Assembly (NCBI RefSeq): GCF_030450125.1
Contig: NZ_CP123923.1
Coordinates: 6,667,001-6,731,000 of the forward strand
Direction: 5' to 3'
Length of the DNA: 64,000 nt
Source of the DNA: Streptomyces sp. WP-1
GTDB taxonomy: Bacteria > Actinomycetota > Actinomycetes > Streptomycetales > Streptomycetaceae
This document shows, in pieces, positions 18,401 through 26,404 of this stretch (positions are counted from its first letter, which is position 1; every line of letters begins with the position of its first letter). The notes below the pieces were generated by a model that worked only from the letters and a program-made list of their open reading frames with translations, had not been told where the DNA came from and searched no databases. Made by a program: the position numbers and the translations under genes.

Positions 18401-20386
18401 GGGTCGCGTCCGGCCGCCTCGGGCACGCCCACCGGTTTCGCGGCCTCGGACACGGCCGCCCTCGACGGGCTCGCCGCCCGCTTCCCGGCCGCCGCCGAAC
18501 TGTCCGCCCTGCTGCGGGACACTGCGGACACGGCGGCCGAGGTGATGGCGGCGGGGGGTCGTACTCCGGCCGCCGCTCAGGGCCGTACCCCGGCCGTGCG
18601 CCCGCGCACACACCCCGCGACGACCCCCGCCCCCGTCGCTCCCACGGCCTCGACACCCGCTCCCGTCGCTCCCACGGCCCCGACGCGCACCCCTACCACC
18701 CCACCAGCCCCGACGCGCACCCCAACCGCCCCACCGGCCATCCCCACGACCCCCGCCCCGGAAGCCCCCACGACGACCACCCTCCACATCTCCCCGCACG
18801 CCATGCCCCACCTCCTCGACCACTGCTTCTACCCGCAGCGCCCCGGCTGGCCGGACCTGGAGGACCGCTGGCCGGTCGTGCCCGCGACCACGATCGTGCG
18901 GCACATGATGGACGCGGCGGAGGCGGCCGTGCCCGGGATGCGGGCGGTGGCCGTGCACGGGGCGCGGTTCGACCGGTGGCTGACCGCCGTGCCCGCCGTG
19001 GACGTACCGATCACGGTCACCCCGCTCCCCGGACAACCGCACCACCGCGCCGTCGCCTTCGGACCCACCGCCCGCGCCGTGATCGAACTCGCCCCCCACC
19101 ACCCGGCACCACCCCCACCGGCGCCCCGCCCGGACGCCCCCGAGCGGCGCCCCGAACACACCGCCGCCCAGATCTATCGTGAGCGCTGGATGTTCCACGG
19201 CCCGGCGTTCCAGGGACTGACCGAGCTGTCCGCGATCGGCGAGCGGCATGTGCGCGGGGTGATCACCGCGCCCGCCGCCCCCGGCGCGCTGCTGGACAAC
19301 GTGGGCCAGCTGCTCGGCTACTGGATCATGGCGACCCGCACCGAGCGGACCGTCGTCTTCCCCGTGCAGACACGGCGGATGACGTTCCACGGGCCGCAGC
19401 CGGCGCCCGGCACACCCGTCGACTGCCTGGTGCGGATCACCTCCCTCACCGACACCCTCCTCGAAGCCGACGCCCGGCTCACCGTCGACGGCCGGGTGTG
19501 GGCCGTGCTCGACGGCTGGCAGGACCGCCGCTTCGACAACGACCCGACGACCCGTCCCGTCGAACGCTTCCCCGAGCGCCACACCCTCTCCGCCGTCCAA
19601 CCGGGCGGCTGGACGCTGCTCCACGAGCGCTGGCCCGACCTCGCCTCCCGCGAACTGATCATGCGCAACTCGCTGGGCGGCGCGGAGCGTTCGCAGTACG
19701 CCGCGCATCCGCCCCGGGGCCGCCGCCAATGGCTGCTCGGCCGGATCGCCGTCAAGGACGCGGTACGCCACCGGCTCTGGGAGCAGGGCGAGGGGCCCGT
19801 CTTCCCGGCCGAGATCCGGGTGCACAACGACGCGGCCGGGCGCCCCCGCGTCACCGGAGTGCACGGCCGGACCCTGCCCCCGCTGGACGTCTCCCTCGCG
19901 CACCGCGCCGAGGCGGGCGTGGCGATCGTACGGCCGCGCGGCCTGCGAGCCGGTTCCGGCGTCGGCATCGACATCGAGGAGATCGCCGAACGCGAGCCCG
20001 CGACCCTCGCCACGGCGCTCGGCCCGGAGGAACTCCGGCTGCTGCGGGCGCAGTCGGGGCCGCGGGCGGAGTGGTTCACCCGTTTCTGGGCCGCGAAGGA
20101 AGCCGTCGCCAAGGCCGAGGGCACCGGACTCGGCGGCCGGCCACGGGACTTCAGGGTAGTGGAGGCCGCCCCCGACGGCAGCCGGCTGCTCGTCGCGGGC
20201 CGGCTCGCCGACGCCTACCCGGTCCACTGCGCCCGGGTGGCCAACCCGCCCGCCCTGGCGCCCCGCGCGTACGTGGTGGCCTGGACCACCGGGCCCACCA
20301 CCGCGTCCACGACCGCGACCCCCGCCCGGCCCGCCTTCGAAGCCGCCGCACCCCACGATCCCGCAGCCGAGGAGACCCCCCGATGA
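15428..20386 (+). CDS. PUFA-synthase-like type I PKS: KS-AT-like-DH-PPTase
   Basis: The product has 1,652 residues and starts 2 nt after the preceding stop. KS (~5-475) is complete: Cys214 in DAACASS, His352 (HGTAT), His394 (GHTM). An acyltransferase-like domain (~627-905) keeps Ser707 in GHSVGEW but has PGLEG for the usual PGQG and SGFH for HAFH. A Pro/Thr/Ala-rich linker (~1040-1118) precedes a double hot-dog dehydratase (~1119-1370) with His1132 (LLDHCF), FHGPAFQG and Asp1290 (LLDNVGQ). The C-terminus is a phosphopantetheinyl transferase (~1438-1630) with GIDIEE (Asp1515, Glu1517) and FWAAKEAVAK (Lys1557). This combines the jobs of PfaB, PfaC and PfaE. It overlaps the next gene by ATGA. 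Confidence 0.85.
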   Translation: MTNSRLPVAIVGMAVLLPGARGLDAYWHNLLGGVDAIGEVPAGRWDADYYRPASAAGPAAPDQVYCRRGGFVDALAEVEVTRYGIMPAAVSGTEPDQLIALDVAAAALADAGGERGLPARDRIGVILGRGGYLTPGLARLDQRVRTAGQLVRTLGELVPDLSPAQLDRVRAAFTERLGPDRPESAIGLVPNLAASRIANRLDLRGPAYTVDAACASSLVAVDQAVTELTAGRCDMMLAGGVHHCHDITLWSVFSQLRALSPTERIRPFHRDADGILIGEGTGVVVLKRLADAERDGDRVYAVIRGTGVAGDGRTAGLVSPDPGGQTRAVRQAWRAAGLDPAAPRSVGLLEAHGTATPAGDGAELTTLAEVFGPGSGLAEDERPVLGSVKSMIGHTMPAAGVAGLVKAALALHHATLLPTLHCDDPHPRLAATRFRTLAQARPWDPGPGEPIRRAAVNAFGFGGINAHVVLEEAPAAHRTTAHGHPATAAPAARRTTAPGPAPAAHRTTAPGRTLAPAPATRRTAIPGHAPAPVARVAEPERVLLLAADSVERLAALLDADDSAVLAAGLDPARAHPGAGPARLGIVAPDAKRLALARRAAEKGRAWQGRGDVWLRPTPLLGGPGDRLAFVFPGLEGEFTPPRTDDIADHFGLPVPRDTRTATGVGARADTRVEDIGRHGLDVVGVGRLLDRALRAMGVVPDAVAGHSVGEWTAMAAAGIYSPDQVDDFMAEFDPDALTVPGLAFAAIGTSAAQVRTALADAWAGSGIVLSHDNAPRQSMVCGPDSAVEDLARSFRAQGVICQVLPFRSGFHTPMLEPYLAPIQEAADRFRLHPPTVPVWSGTTARPFPAAESAVRALFVRHLLEPVRFRELTEALYVAGHRVFVQPGPGRLTSLIDDTLGDRDHLAVPACSPHHDGLPQLRRVATALWTAGAAVTPAPAGTPAVSAAPAILVNPAGVDRPPVRLDLGGALVSLDGAVLDELRGELGRRGAPGSRPAASGTPTGFAASDTAALDGLAARFPAAAELSALLRDTADTAAEVMAAGGRTPAAAQGRTPAVRPRTHPATTPAPVAPTASTPAPVAPTAPTRTPTTPPAPTRTPTAPPAIPTTPAPEAPTTTTLHISPHAMPHLLDHCFYPQRPGWPDLEDRWPVVPATTIVRHMMDAAEAAVPGMRAVAVHGARFDRWLTAVPAVDVPITVTPLPGQPHHRAVAFGPTARAVIELAPHHPAPPPPAPRPDAPERRPEHTAAQIYRERWMFHGPAFQGLTELSAIGERHVRGVITAPAAPGALLDNVGQLLGYWIMATRTERTVVFPVQTRRMTFHGPQPAPGTPVDCLVRITSLTDTLLEADARLTVDGRVWAVLDGWQDRRFDNDPTTRPVERFPERHTLSAVQPGGWTLLHERWPDLASRELIMRNSLGGAERSQYAAHPPRGRRQWLLGRIAVKDAVRHRLWEQGEGPVFPAEIRVHNDAAGRPRVTGVHGRTLPPLDVSLAHRAEAGVAIVRPRGLRAGSGVGIDIEEIAEREPATLATALGPEELRLLRAQSGPRAEWFTRFWAAKEAVAKAEGTGLGGRPRDFRVVEAAPDGSRLLVAGRLADAYPVHCARVANPPALAPRAYVVAWTTGPTTASTTATPARPAFEAAAPHDPAAEETPR

Positions 20387-20700
20387 ACCCCCCGCTCATC
20401 CCCACCCAGCCGGCCCCCGACGCCGTCCTCGCCGACCTCACCGGCATGCTCCGCGAGGTCCTGGCCGAGTACGGCGACGACGACACGGTCATCGGCATGT
20501 CCACCACCTTCAACCGCGATCTGGAACTGGAGAGCATCGACCTGGTCACCCTCGCCGGGCTGATGGAGGAGCGGTACGGCGGGCGGGTCAACCTCGCCGA
20601 GTTCCTCGCCGGGATGGAGTTCGAGGAGATCATCGAACTGACCGTCGGCAGGCTCGTGGAGTACGTGGTGTGGAGCCTGCGCAGCGCCCAGGCGGGCTGA
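20383..20700 (+). CDS. discrete acyl carrier protein
   Basis: A 105-residue carrier protein. Helix II contains LELESIDLVTL with Ser51 as the phosphopantetheine site, and the acidic helix III (EFLAGMEFEEIIELTVG) is present. The N-terminal 15 residues are Pro-rich. Its start codon overlaps the stop of the PKS that carries its own phosphopantetheinyl transferase, so it is probably activated there. It may load a starter unit, accept the finished chain for transfer to the hydrolase or glycosyltransferase, or replace the tandem ACPs missing from the PKS. Confidence 0.85.
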   Translation: MNPPLIPTQPAPDAVLADLTGMLREVLAEYGDDDTVIGMSTTFNRDLELESIDLVTLAGLMEERYGGRVNLAEFLAGMEFEEIIELTVGRLVEYVVWSLRSAQAG

Positions 20701-20703
20701 GCC

Positions 20704-21507
20704 ATGGCGATGGTCGACGCCGGTGGCATCCGGCTGCACGTCCAGCGCATGGCCCCCGCCCAGGGCAGCGCCCCGCACGGCACGGTCGTCCTGGTGCACG
20801 GGCTGCTCACCGACAGCCTGGCCAGCTACTACTTCACCGTCGCCCCCGCCTTCGCCGCGGCCGGACTGGACGTCCTCATGTACGACCTGCGCGGCCACGG
20901 CCGCAGCGAACGCCCCGCCCGGGGCTACACGTTGGACCACAACATCGACGACCTCACCGCACTCCTCGACCGCCTCGGCGTCACCGCTCCCGTGCATCTC
21001 GTCGGCAACTCCTACGGCGGGACCATCGCGTTCGGCTACGCGGCGCGCGACCCCGAGCGCGTCGCCACCCTCACCCTCGTGGAGTCCGAACCCGCGACCC
21101 CCGCCTGGGCGGGCAAACTCGGCGGCATCCTGCACCGCGTCGTGACCCAGCTCGCCCACAACGAACGGGACGCGATCGCCTGGATCACCGCCAACCGCGG
21201 CCACAACACGGCCCGCCTCGCCAAGGGCGCCGCCCGGCTCGCCCGGGAGACCAGCCTCGGCCGGGACATCCCCGCCAGCCGGGTGCACACCGAGGCCGAG
21301 ATCGGCGCCGTACGCTGCCCGGTCCTCGGGGTCTACGGCGGCGACTCCGACCTCGCCGACCTGATCCCGCTGCACGAGGCGCGGCTGCCGGACTTCCGGT
21401 CCGTGGTGCTGGCGGGGCACGAGCACTCGGTGCTGGTGGAGGCGCCCGGCGCGGTCGGCGGGCACATCCTGGACCTGATCCGGGCCGGCGCGGGCGCCGT
21501 CCGGTGA
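20704..21507 (+). CDS. alpha/beta hydrolase of the PKS operon
   Basis: This 267-residue alpha/beta hydrolase has the HGLLTD oxyanion-hole loop, nucleophile Ser103 in GNSYGG, an acid in YGGDSDLAD and histidine in AGHEHSVLVEAP. It has no signal peptide, so it is cytoplasmic. It lies 3 nt after the ACP gene and overlaps the glycosyltransferase by GTGA. As neither PKS protein ends in a thioesterase, this is the best candidate for releasing the acyl chain from the carrier protein. An esterase or acyltransferase role is equally compatible with the fold. Confidence 0.8.
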   Translation: MAMVDAGGIRLHVQRMAPAQGSAPHGTVVLVHGLLTDSLASYYFTVAPAFAAAGLDVLMYDLRGHGRSERPARGYTLDHNIDDLTALLDRLGVTAPVHLVGNSYGGTIAFGYAARDPERVATLTLVESEPATPAWAGKLGGILHRVVTQLAHNERDAIAWITANRGHNTARLAKGAARLARETSLGRDIPASRVHTEAEIGAVRCPVLGVYGGDSDLADLIPLHEARLPDFRSVVLAGHEHSVLVEAPGAVGGHILDLIRAGAGAVR

Positions 21508-22685
21508 GCGGCTTCCTGTTCGTCGTACCGCCGCTGACCGGGCACATCAACCCGGCCGTCGGGGTCGCCGACCGGCTCGCCGCGCGCGGTCACCGGGTGG
21601 CCTGGGCCTGCGCCGACCCGGGCCTGGTGCACCGGCTCGCGGGCCGCGGCGCGCTGGTGTTCGGCTGCGCGGGCCCGGTGCCGGGCACCGGCGGCGTCGT
21701 ACGACCCCCGGACCTGCGCGGTGCGGAGGCGCTGAAGTTCCTGTGGGAGTGGTACCTGCTGCCGCTCGCCGAGGCGATGGCGCCCGGAGTGCGCGCGGCC
21801 GTCGAGGAGTTCGGCCCGGACGTGGTGGTCGCGGACCAACAGGCTTTCGCCGGGGCCCTGGTGGCCGAGCGGCTCGGACTTCCGTGGGCCACCTCCGCGA
21901 CCACCTCGGCCGAATTCAGCGGCGCCTACGACGGGTTGCCCAAGGTCGCCGAGTGGCTGCGGCAGCGGCTGGCCGAGCTGCGCGACCGCCTCGGCAACCC
22001 CTCGGGCACCGCCGACCCGCGCTCCTCGCCACATCTGCTGCTGATCTTCAGCAGCCCCGAACTCGTCGGCCCCCAGGCCCCGTCGGCGCCGCACATCCAC
22101 TACGTCGGCCCCTCCCTCGCGGGCCGCCCGTACCGGCCCGGCTTCCCCTGGGGGTGGCTGACTCCCGGCCGGGCGAAGGTCCTGATCACCCTGGGCACCG
22201 CCAACGCCGACGCGGGCGGCCGCTTCCTCGCCGTCTGCCGCGAGGCGCTGCGCGAACGCGCCGACCGGGTACAGGCCGTGCTGGCCGACCCGGGCGGGGT
22301 GCTGCCCGCCGAGGAGGGCGGCAAGGACGTGCTGGTCCTGCCCTCCGTGCCCCAACTCGCCCTGCTGGAACGGATGGACGCGGTGATCTGCCACGCCGGG
22401 CACAACACCGTGTGCGAGGCGCTGTGGCACGGCGTCCCCCTGGTCGTCGCCCCCGTCCGGGACGACCAGCCGGTGATCGCCGCGCAGGTCGTGGACGCGG
22501 GAGCCGGACTCCGGGTGAAGTTCGGCCGGGTCACCGCGGACCGGCTGGGCACGGCCCTCGACACCGTCCTGCACGACCCCGCCCACCGGGCCGCCGCGGC
22601 CCGGGTCCGCACCGCCTTCCGCGCGGCCGGCGGCGCCCCCGCCGCAGCCGCCCACCTGGAACGACTGGCAACGGAGAGCCGATGA
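21504..22685 (+). CDS. GT1-family glycosyltransferase of the PKS operon
   Basis: This 393-residue GT-B enzyme is of the UDP-glucuronosyl/macrolide/zeaxanthin glycosyltransferase type. The N-terminal acceptor domain starts FVVPPLTGHINPAVGVADRL. The C-terminal donor domain has the family signature ICHAGHNTVCEALWHGVPLV followed by DDQPVIAAQ. The start is GTG 21504, overlapping the hydrolase stop. It would add a sugar to a hydroxyl or carboxyl of the lipid product. The nearest well-known relatives act on hydrophobic acceptors (macrolides, carotenoids), which fits a polyketide lipid. Confidence 0.85.
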   Translation: MSGFLFVVPPLTGHINPAVGVADRLAARGHRVAWACADPGLVHRLAGRGALVFGCAGPVPGTGGVVRPPDLRGAEALKFLWEWYLLPLAEAMAPGVRAAVEEFGPDVVVADQQAFAGALVAERLGLPWATSATTSAEFSGAYDGLPKVAEWLRQRLAELRDRLGNPSGTADPRSSPHLLLIFSSPELVGPQAPSAPHIHYVGPSLAGRPYRPGFPWGWLTPGRAKVLITLGTANADAGGRFLAVCREALRERADRVQAVLADPGGVLPAEEGGKDVLVLPSVPQLALLERMDAVICHAGHNTVCEALWHGVPLVVAPVRDDQPVIAAQVVDAGAGLRVKFGRVTADRLGTALDTVLHDPAHRAAAARVRTAFRAAGGAPAAAAHLERLATESR

Positions 22686-23758
22686 GCGACCCCAGCGACA
22701 AGCGGGCGAAGGCCGAACGCGTCGCCGCCCTGCGCCCCGCCTACCGAGCCGATCTCGCCACCGGCCCCGCCCGCTTCCTCGGCCCCCGCCGCACCGCCTG
22801 CCCCTGGTGCGGCTCGGGTCGGCTGAGCGACCGCCTGCGCACCACCGACCTGCTCCAGCACAAACCGGGCCGCTTCACCCTCGACCGCTGCGCCGACTGC
22901 GGGCACATCTTCCAGAACCCCCAACTGACCCAGGAAGGACTGGAGTTCTACTACCGGGACTTCTACGACGGCCTCGGCGAGCAGCGGATGAGCGGCACCT
23001 TCGGCGGCCGGGGCGCCATGTACGAGGGCCGCGCCCGCGCGATGCTGCCGTACGACCCCGCCCCGAAGACCTGGCTGGACGTCGGCACCGGACACGGCCA
23101 CTTCTGCGCCCGCGCCCGCACCGTGCTGCCCGGCACCTCCTTCGACGGGCTGGACTTCACCGACGGCGTCGAACTCGCCGTCCGCGAGGGCCGTATCGAC
23201 CAGGCACACCGGGGCGCCTTCCCGGACCTCGCCCCCGAACTCGCCGCCCGCTACGACGTGGTGAGCATGTTCCACTACCTGGAGCACAGCACCGACCCCG
23301 ACCGCGAGCTGCGCGCCGCCCACGAGGCCGTACGCCCCGGCGGCCACCTCCTCATCGAGGTCCCCGACCCGGACAGCCGCTACGCCCGCCTCCTCGGCCG
23401 CTGGTGGCTGCCCTGGCTCCAGCCGCAGCACCTGCACTTCATCCCGGCCGGCAATCTGCGCCGCCGGCTCACCGAACTCGGCTTCACGGTCCTCGCCGAG
23501 CAGCACGCCGAACCGCACGACCCCGTCGATCTGCTCGCCGCCGTCTGGCTGGCCCTGGACCACGCCGCGCCCCGTGAGGACGCCCCCTGGCTGCCCGAGC
23601 CCCCCGGCCCCCTGCGCCGGACCCTGCGCGGCGCGCTCCTGCTCGCCGGGGTGCCCGCCCTGCTCACCGCCACCCTCCTCGACCGCCTCGCGATCCGCCC
23701 GCTCGCCCAGCGTCTGCACCTCGCCAACGCCTACCGCCTGGTGGCCCGCCGGGAGTGA
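22682..23758 (+). CDS. zinc-ribbon class I SAM methyltransferase of the PKS operon
   Basis: This 358-residue protein has an N-terminal zinc ribbon (CPWCGSG ... CADCGH, two CxxC pairs), as in sugar C-methyltransferase-like proteins. A class I SAM-binding domain follows (LDVGTGHGHFCARA, DGLDFTDG, VSMFHYLEH, VRPGGHLLIEVPDPDS). The C-terminal ~70 residues include a hydrophobic stretch (ALLLAGVPALLTATLL) that could touch the membrane. The start overlaps the glycosyltransferase by ATGA. It may methylate the sugar or the acyl part. It is the last gene of the operon, ending 12 nt before a convergent gene. Confidence 0.8.
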   Translation: MSDPSDKRAKAERVAALRPAYRADLATGPARFLGPRRTACPWCGSGRLSDRLRTTDLLQHKPGRFTLDRCADCGHIFQNPQLTQEGLEFYYRDFYDGLGEQRMSGTFGGRGAMYEGRARAMLPYDPAPKTWLDVGTGHGHFCARARTVLPGTSFDGLDFTDGVELAVREGRIDQAHRGAFPDLAPELAARYDVVSMFHYLEHSTDPDRELRAAHEAVRPGGHLLIEVPDPDSRYARLLGRWWLPWLQPQHLHFIPAGNLRRRLTELGFTVLAEQHAEPHDPVDLLAAVWLALDHAAPREDAPWLPEPPGPLRRTLRGALLLAGVPALLTATLLDRLAIRPLAQRLHLANAYRLVARRE

Positions 23759-23770
23759 ACACACGGTGAT

Positions 23771-24778
23771 TCACAGCACCTTGGCCCGGATCAGCGCCGA
23801 CAGCACCAGCGCGCCCGGCAGCAGCGGCAGCCAGTCCGTCACCACCCGGTAGCCGATCACGGTCGCCGTCGCGGGGGCGGGCTCCGCGCCGAAGGCGACC
23901 AGCGTCCACACCAGCGCCGCGTCCACCGCGAACCCGCCGGGCACCGGGGCGGCACCCACCGCCGTGCCCGCAGCCAGGAACGCCAGCGCCACCTCCGCCC
24001 AGGACAGCCCGAGCCCGAGCGCCGCCCCGACGCAGCCGAGCGCGCCCGCCTGCACCAGCGGCATCGCCACCGCGCCGCCCCACAGCGCCAGCGCCCGGCA
24101 GGGCCGCGCGTGCACCACCCGGACATCGGCGAGCGCGGTGCGCACCAGCCCGGTCACCGGCCGCCGCAACGGCCGTACGACGGTCAGCAGCACCCCCGCC
24201 CCGGTGACCACCCCGCCCGCGACCGCCGCGACCGGGACCAGTTCCGGGCCGTCCGGCACCAGCTCGCCCAGGCGCCGCCAGGCCGGCGAGACCGCCAGGA
24301 ACACCAGCAGCACAAGGGCCTTCGAGACGCCCTTGACCAGCGAGTACAGGCCGATCGACGCGGTGGCCCGGTCCAGCGGCACGCCGCGCGCCCGCAGGAA
24401 GCGCACGGTGACGGCGTGCGCCCCGAGCCCGCCGGGCAGCGCGTGGTTCGCGGCGCCCGCGGCGAACTGCGAGGCCAGCAGCAGCCCCGCGGGCAGCCGG
24501 TCCGGCAGCGCGCCCTGCCGTACACAGGAGGCCGCCACCCAGGTCAGACACGTACAGCCGAGCCCCGCCAGCAGCCAGCCGGGATCGGCCGAGACGAGCC
24601 GCCGTACCCCCTCGTACACCACGGGCCGGTGCGCGACGGCCCAGCACAGCGCGATCAGCAGCGGGGCCAGGCACAGGGCGAGGCGCAGGGTCCGGCCGGA
24701 CCCCGACGGGGCGGTCCGGGCCGGTGCCTCGGGTACGGGGCCGTCGGGAGCGGTGACCAGGGGGGACGGTGCGGACAC
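23771..24778 (-). CDS. UPF0104/lysylphosphatidylglycerol synthase-type TM domain protein
   Basis: A 335-residue integral membrane protein with about eight hydrophobic helices. The family core is visible: AAGAANHALPGGLGAHAV, IGLYSLVKGVSKALVLL and AAGTAVGAAPVPGGFAVDAALVWTLVAFG. These are the flippase-like modules of MprF and YbhN proteins, which move or modify lipids at the membrane. GTG 24778 was chosen because AAGGAC lies upstream and longer starts add a low-complexity tail. It converges on the PKS operon with a 12-nt gap, so it may be a lipid exporter for the product or simply a neighbour. Confidence 0.75.
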   Translation of the reverse strand: MSAPSPLVTAPDGPVPEAPARTAPSGSGRTLRLALCLAPLLIALCWAVAHRPVVYEGVRRLVSADPGWLLAGLGCTCLTWVAASCVRQGALPDRLPAGLLLASQFAAGAANHALPGGLGAHAVTVRFLRARGVPLDRATASIGLYSLVKGVSKALVLLVFLAVSPAWRRLGELVPDGPELVPVAAVAGGVVTGAGVLLTVVRPLRRPVTGLVRTALADVRVVHARPCRALALWGGAVAMPLVQAGALGCVGAALGLGLSWAEVALAFLAAGTAVGAAPVPGGFAVDAALVWTLVAFGAEPAPATATVIGYRVVTDWLPLLPGALVLSALIRAKVL

Positions 24779-25013
24779 GGCGACGTCGTCCTTCCGCGGC
24801 GGGGCCCGGGGCAGGCGGTGCGGGCGAAACCGGGGGGAGCCTTCCCGCGCCGGGTGACACCGGGATGTCCGCGAACCCAATGCTCGGGGGCGGGCCGGTG
24901 CCGCCCGGAGGGCACACATTGAGCGGCCGTTCGGCGCCGACCGGGTAGCCTTCTTTGGGGAGCGCTTTACACAACGCTTCCGCGCAAGGTCAGCGGCAGG
25001 GGAGGATCCCGCG

Positions 25014-25658
25014 GTGCACGTCCAGGAATGGCTCGACTCGGTCCCGGCGGTAGCCGTCTACGCCGTGGTGGCCCTGGTGATCGGCGTCGAGAGCCTCGGC
25101 ATTCCGCTGCCCGGCGAGATCGTCCTGGTCTCGGCGGCGCTGATGTCCTCCCAGCACTCCCACATCGACCCGCTGATCCTGGGCGCCTGCGCCACCGCGG
25201 GCGCGGTGATCGGCGACTCCATCGGCTACGCCATCGGCCGCAAGGGCGGCCGGCCGCTGCTGGCCTGGCTGGGCAAGAAATTCCCGAGGCACTTCGGCGA
25301 GGCCCATGTGGCCACCGCCGAGCGCTCCTTCCAGAAGTGGGGCATGTGGGCCGTCTTCTTCGGCCGCTTCATCGCCCTGCTGCGCATCTTCGCGGGCCCC
25401 CTCGCCGGCGTCCTGCACATGCCCTACTGGAAGTTCCTGATCGCCAACATCCTCGGCGGCATCTGCTGGGCCGGCGGCACCACCGCCGCCGTCTACTACG
25501 TGGGCGTCGTCGCCGAGGGCTGGCTGAAGAAGTTCTCCTACGTGGGCCTGGGGGCGGCGGTCGTCATCGGTCTGGCGACGATGCTGATCGTGAAGCGGAA
25601 GACGAAGAAGACCCAGCAGGAGCTGTCCCAGCGGGAACCCGTCAACGCCGGCGAGTGA
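25014..25658 (+). CDS. DedA family membrane protein
   Basis: This 214-residue protein starts at GTG 25014. DedA hallmarks are clear: ESLGIPLPGEIVL, GDSIGYAIGRKGG, the FxGR motif in VFFGRFIALLRIFAGPLAG and NILGGICWAGG. It has about five membrane segments and a basic C-terminus (KRKTKKTQQE). DedA proteins act in recycling of undecaprenyl phosphate or phospholipids and in membrane potential homeostasis. It is divergent from the UPF0104 gene. It is followed by a stem-loop terminator. Confidence 0.85.
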   Translation: MHVQEWLDSVPAVAVYAVVALVIGVESLGIPLPGEIVLVSAALMSSQHSHIDPLILGACATAGAVIGDSIGYAIGRKGGRPLLAWLGKKFPRHFGEAHVATAERSFQKWGMWAVFFGRFIALLRIFAGPLAGVLHMPYWKFLIANILGGICWAGGTTAAVYYVGVVAEGWLKKFSYVGLGAAVVIGLATMLIVKRKTKKTQQELSQREPVNAGE

Positions 25659-25670
25659 CGGCGCCCCACA

Positions 25671-25703
25671 AGCGCCACTTCGAGCGCCACTTCAAGTGGC
25701 GCT
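25671..25703 (+). terminator. terminator with duplicated 5' arm
   Basis: AGCGCCACTT occurs at 25671-25680 and again at 25683-25692. Either copy can pair with AAGTGGCGCT (25694-25703). The proximal pairing gives a tight 8-10 bp stem, and the distal pairing gives the same stem with a larger loop. It sits between the convergent DedA and carbonic anhydrase-like genes. Confidence 0.65.
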
Positions 25704-25755
25704 TATAGGGGCGACCGCGCGACGAACCGCAGACGACCGTTCGTCGCCCACCCGC

Positions 25756-26283
25756 CTAGCGATGCACATCCTTGTGCGCCTGAGCCAGGTCCGCGTACAA
25801 CGTCCCGTTCAGGGTGACCCCCTCCCGCTCCTCCGGCGACAGCTCGCGCCGCACCTTCGCCGGTACCCCCGCCACCAGCGACCCCGCCGGCACCACCATC
25901 CCCTGCGGCACCAGCGCCTGCGCCGCCACCAGCGATCCCGCCCCGATCACCGCGCCGTTGAGCACGGTCGCCCCCATCCCGATCAGGCAGTCGTCCTCGA
26001 CCGTCGCCCCGTGCACCACCGCGTTGTGCCCGACGGACACCCGCTCCCCGATGGTCACCGGGAACCCGGGATCGGCGTGCAGCGTCACGTTGTCCTGCAC
26101 ATTCGCCCGCGCCCCCACGGTGATCGTCTCGACGTCCCCGCGCACCACCGCGCCGTACCAGACGCTCGCCCCCGCGCCCAGCGTCACGTCCCCGATCACC
26201 GAAGCCGTCGGCGCCACGAACGCCTCCGCGTCGACCCGCGGCTCCTTGCCGCCGATGCCCACGATCAGTGCCCGCTGCGTCAT
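25756..26283 (-). CDS. gamma carbonic anhydrase-like hexapeptide protein
   Basis: The 175-residue left-handed beta-helix protein has hexapeptide repeats throughout (VIGDVTLGAGASVWYGAVVR, VTIGERVSVGHNAVVHG). The three histidines expected for metal binding in gamma carbonic anhydrases are present: NVTLHAD and the pair in VGHNAVVHG. Homologues (YrdA, PaaY, CaiE types) range from CO2 hydration to thioester hydrolysis, and the exact substrate is not readable. ATG 26283 is followed directly by the conserved N-terminus. Confidence 0.85.
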   Translation of the reverse strand: MTQRALIVGIGGKEPRVDAEAFVAPTASVIGDVTLGAGASVWYGAVVRGDVETITVGARANVQDNVTLHADPGFPVTIGERVSVGHNAVVHGATVEDDCLIGMGATVLNGAVIGAGSLVAAQALVPQGMVVPAGSLVAGVPAKVRRELSPEEREGVTLNGTLYADLAQAHKDVHR

Positions 26284-26404
26284 CACCGTCTCCTCGCGCC
26301 GATAAGTACTCCGACAAGCACTCCGCACGGTACGACAGCGGGTGGGGCAAAGATCACAGCGGTCCGGCCTCTCGCCGGACGCAACCCGTGAGTAACGTGA
26401 CCCC

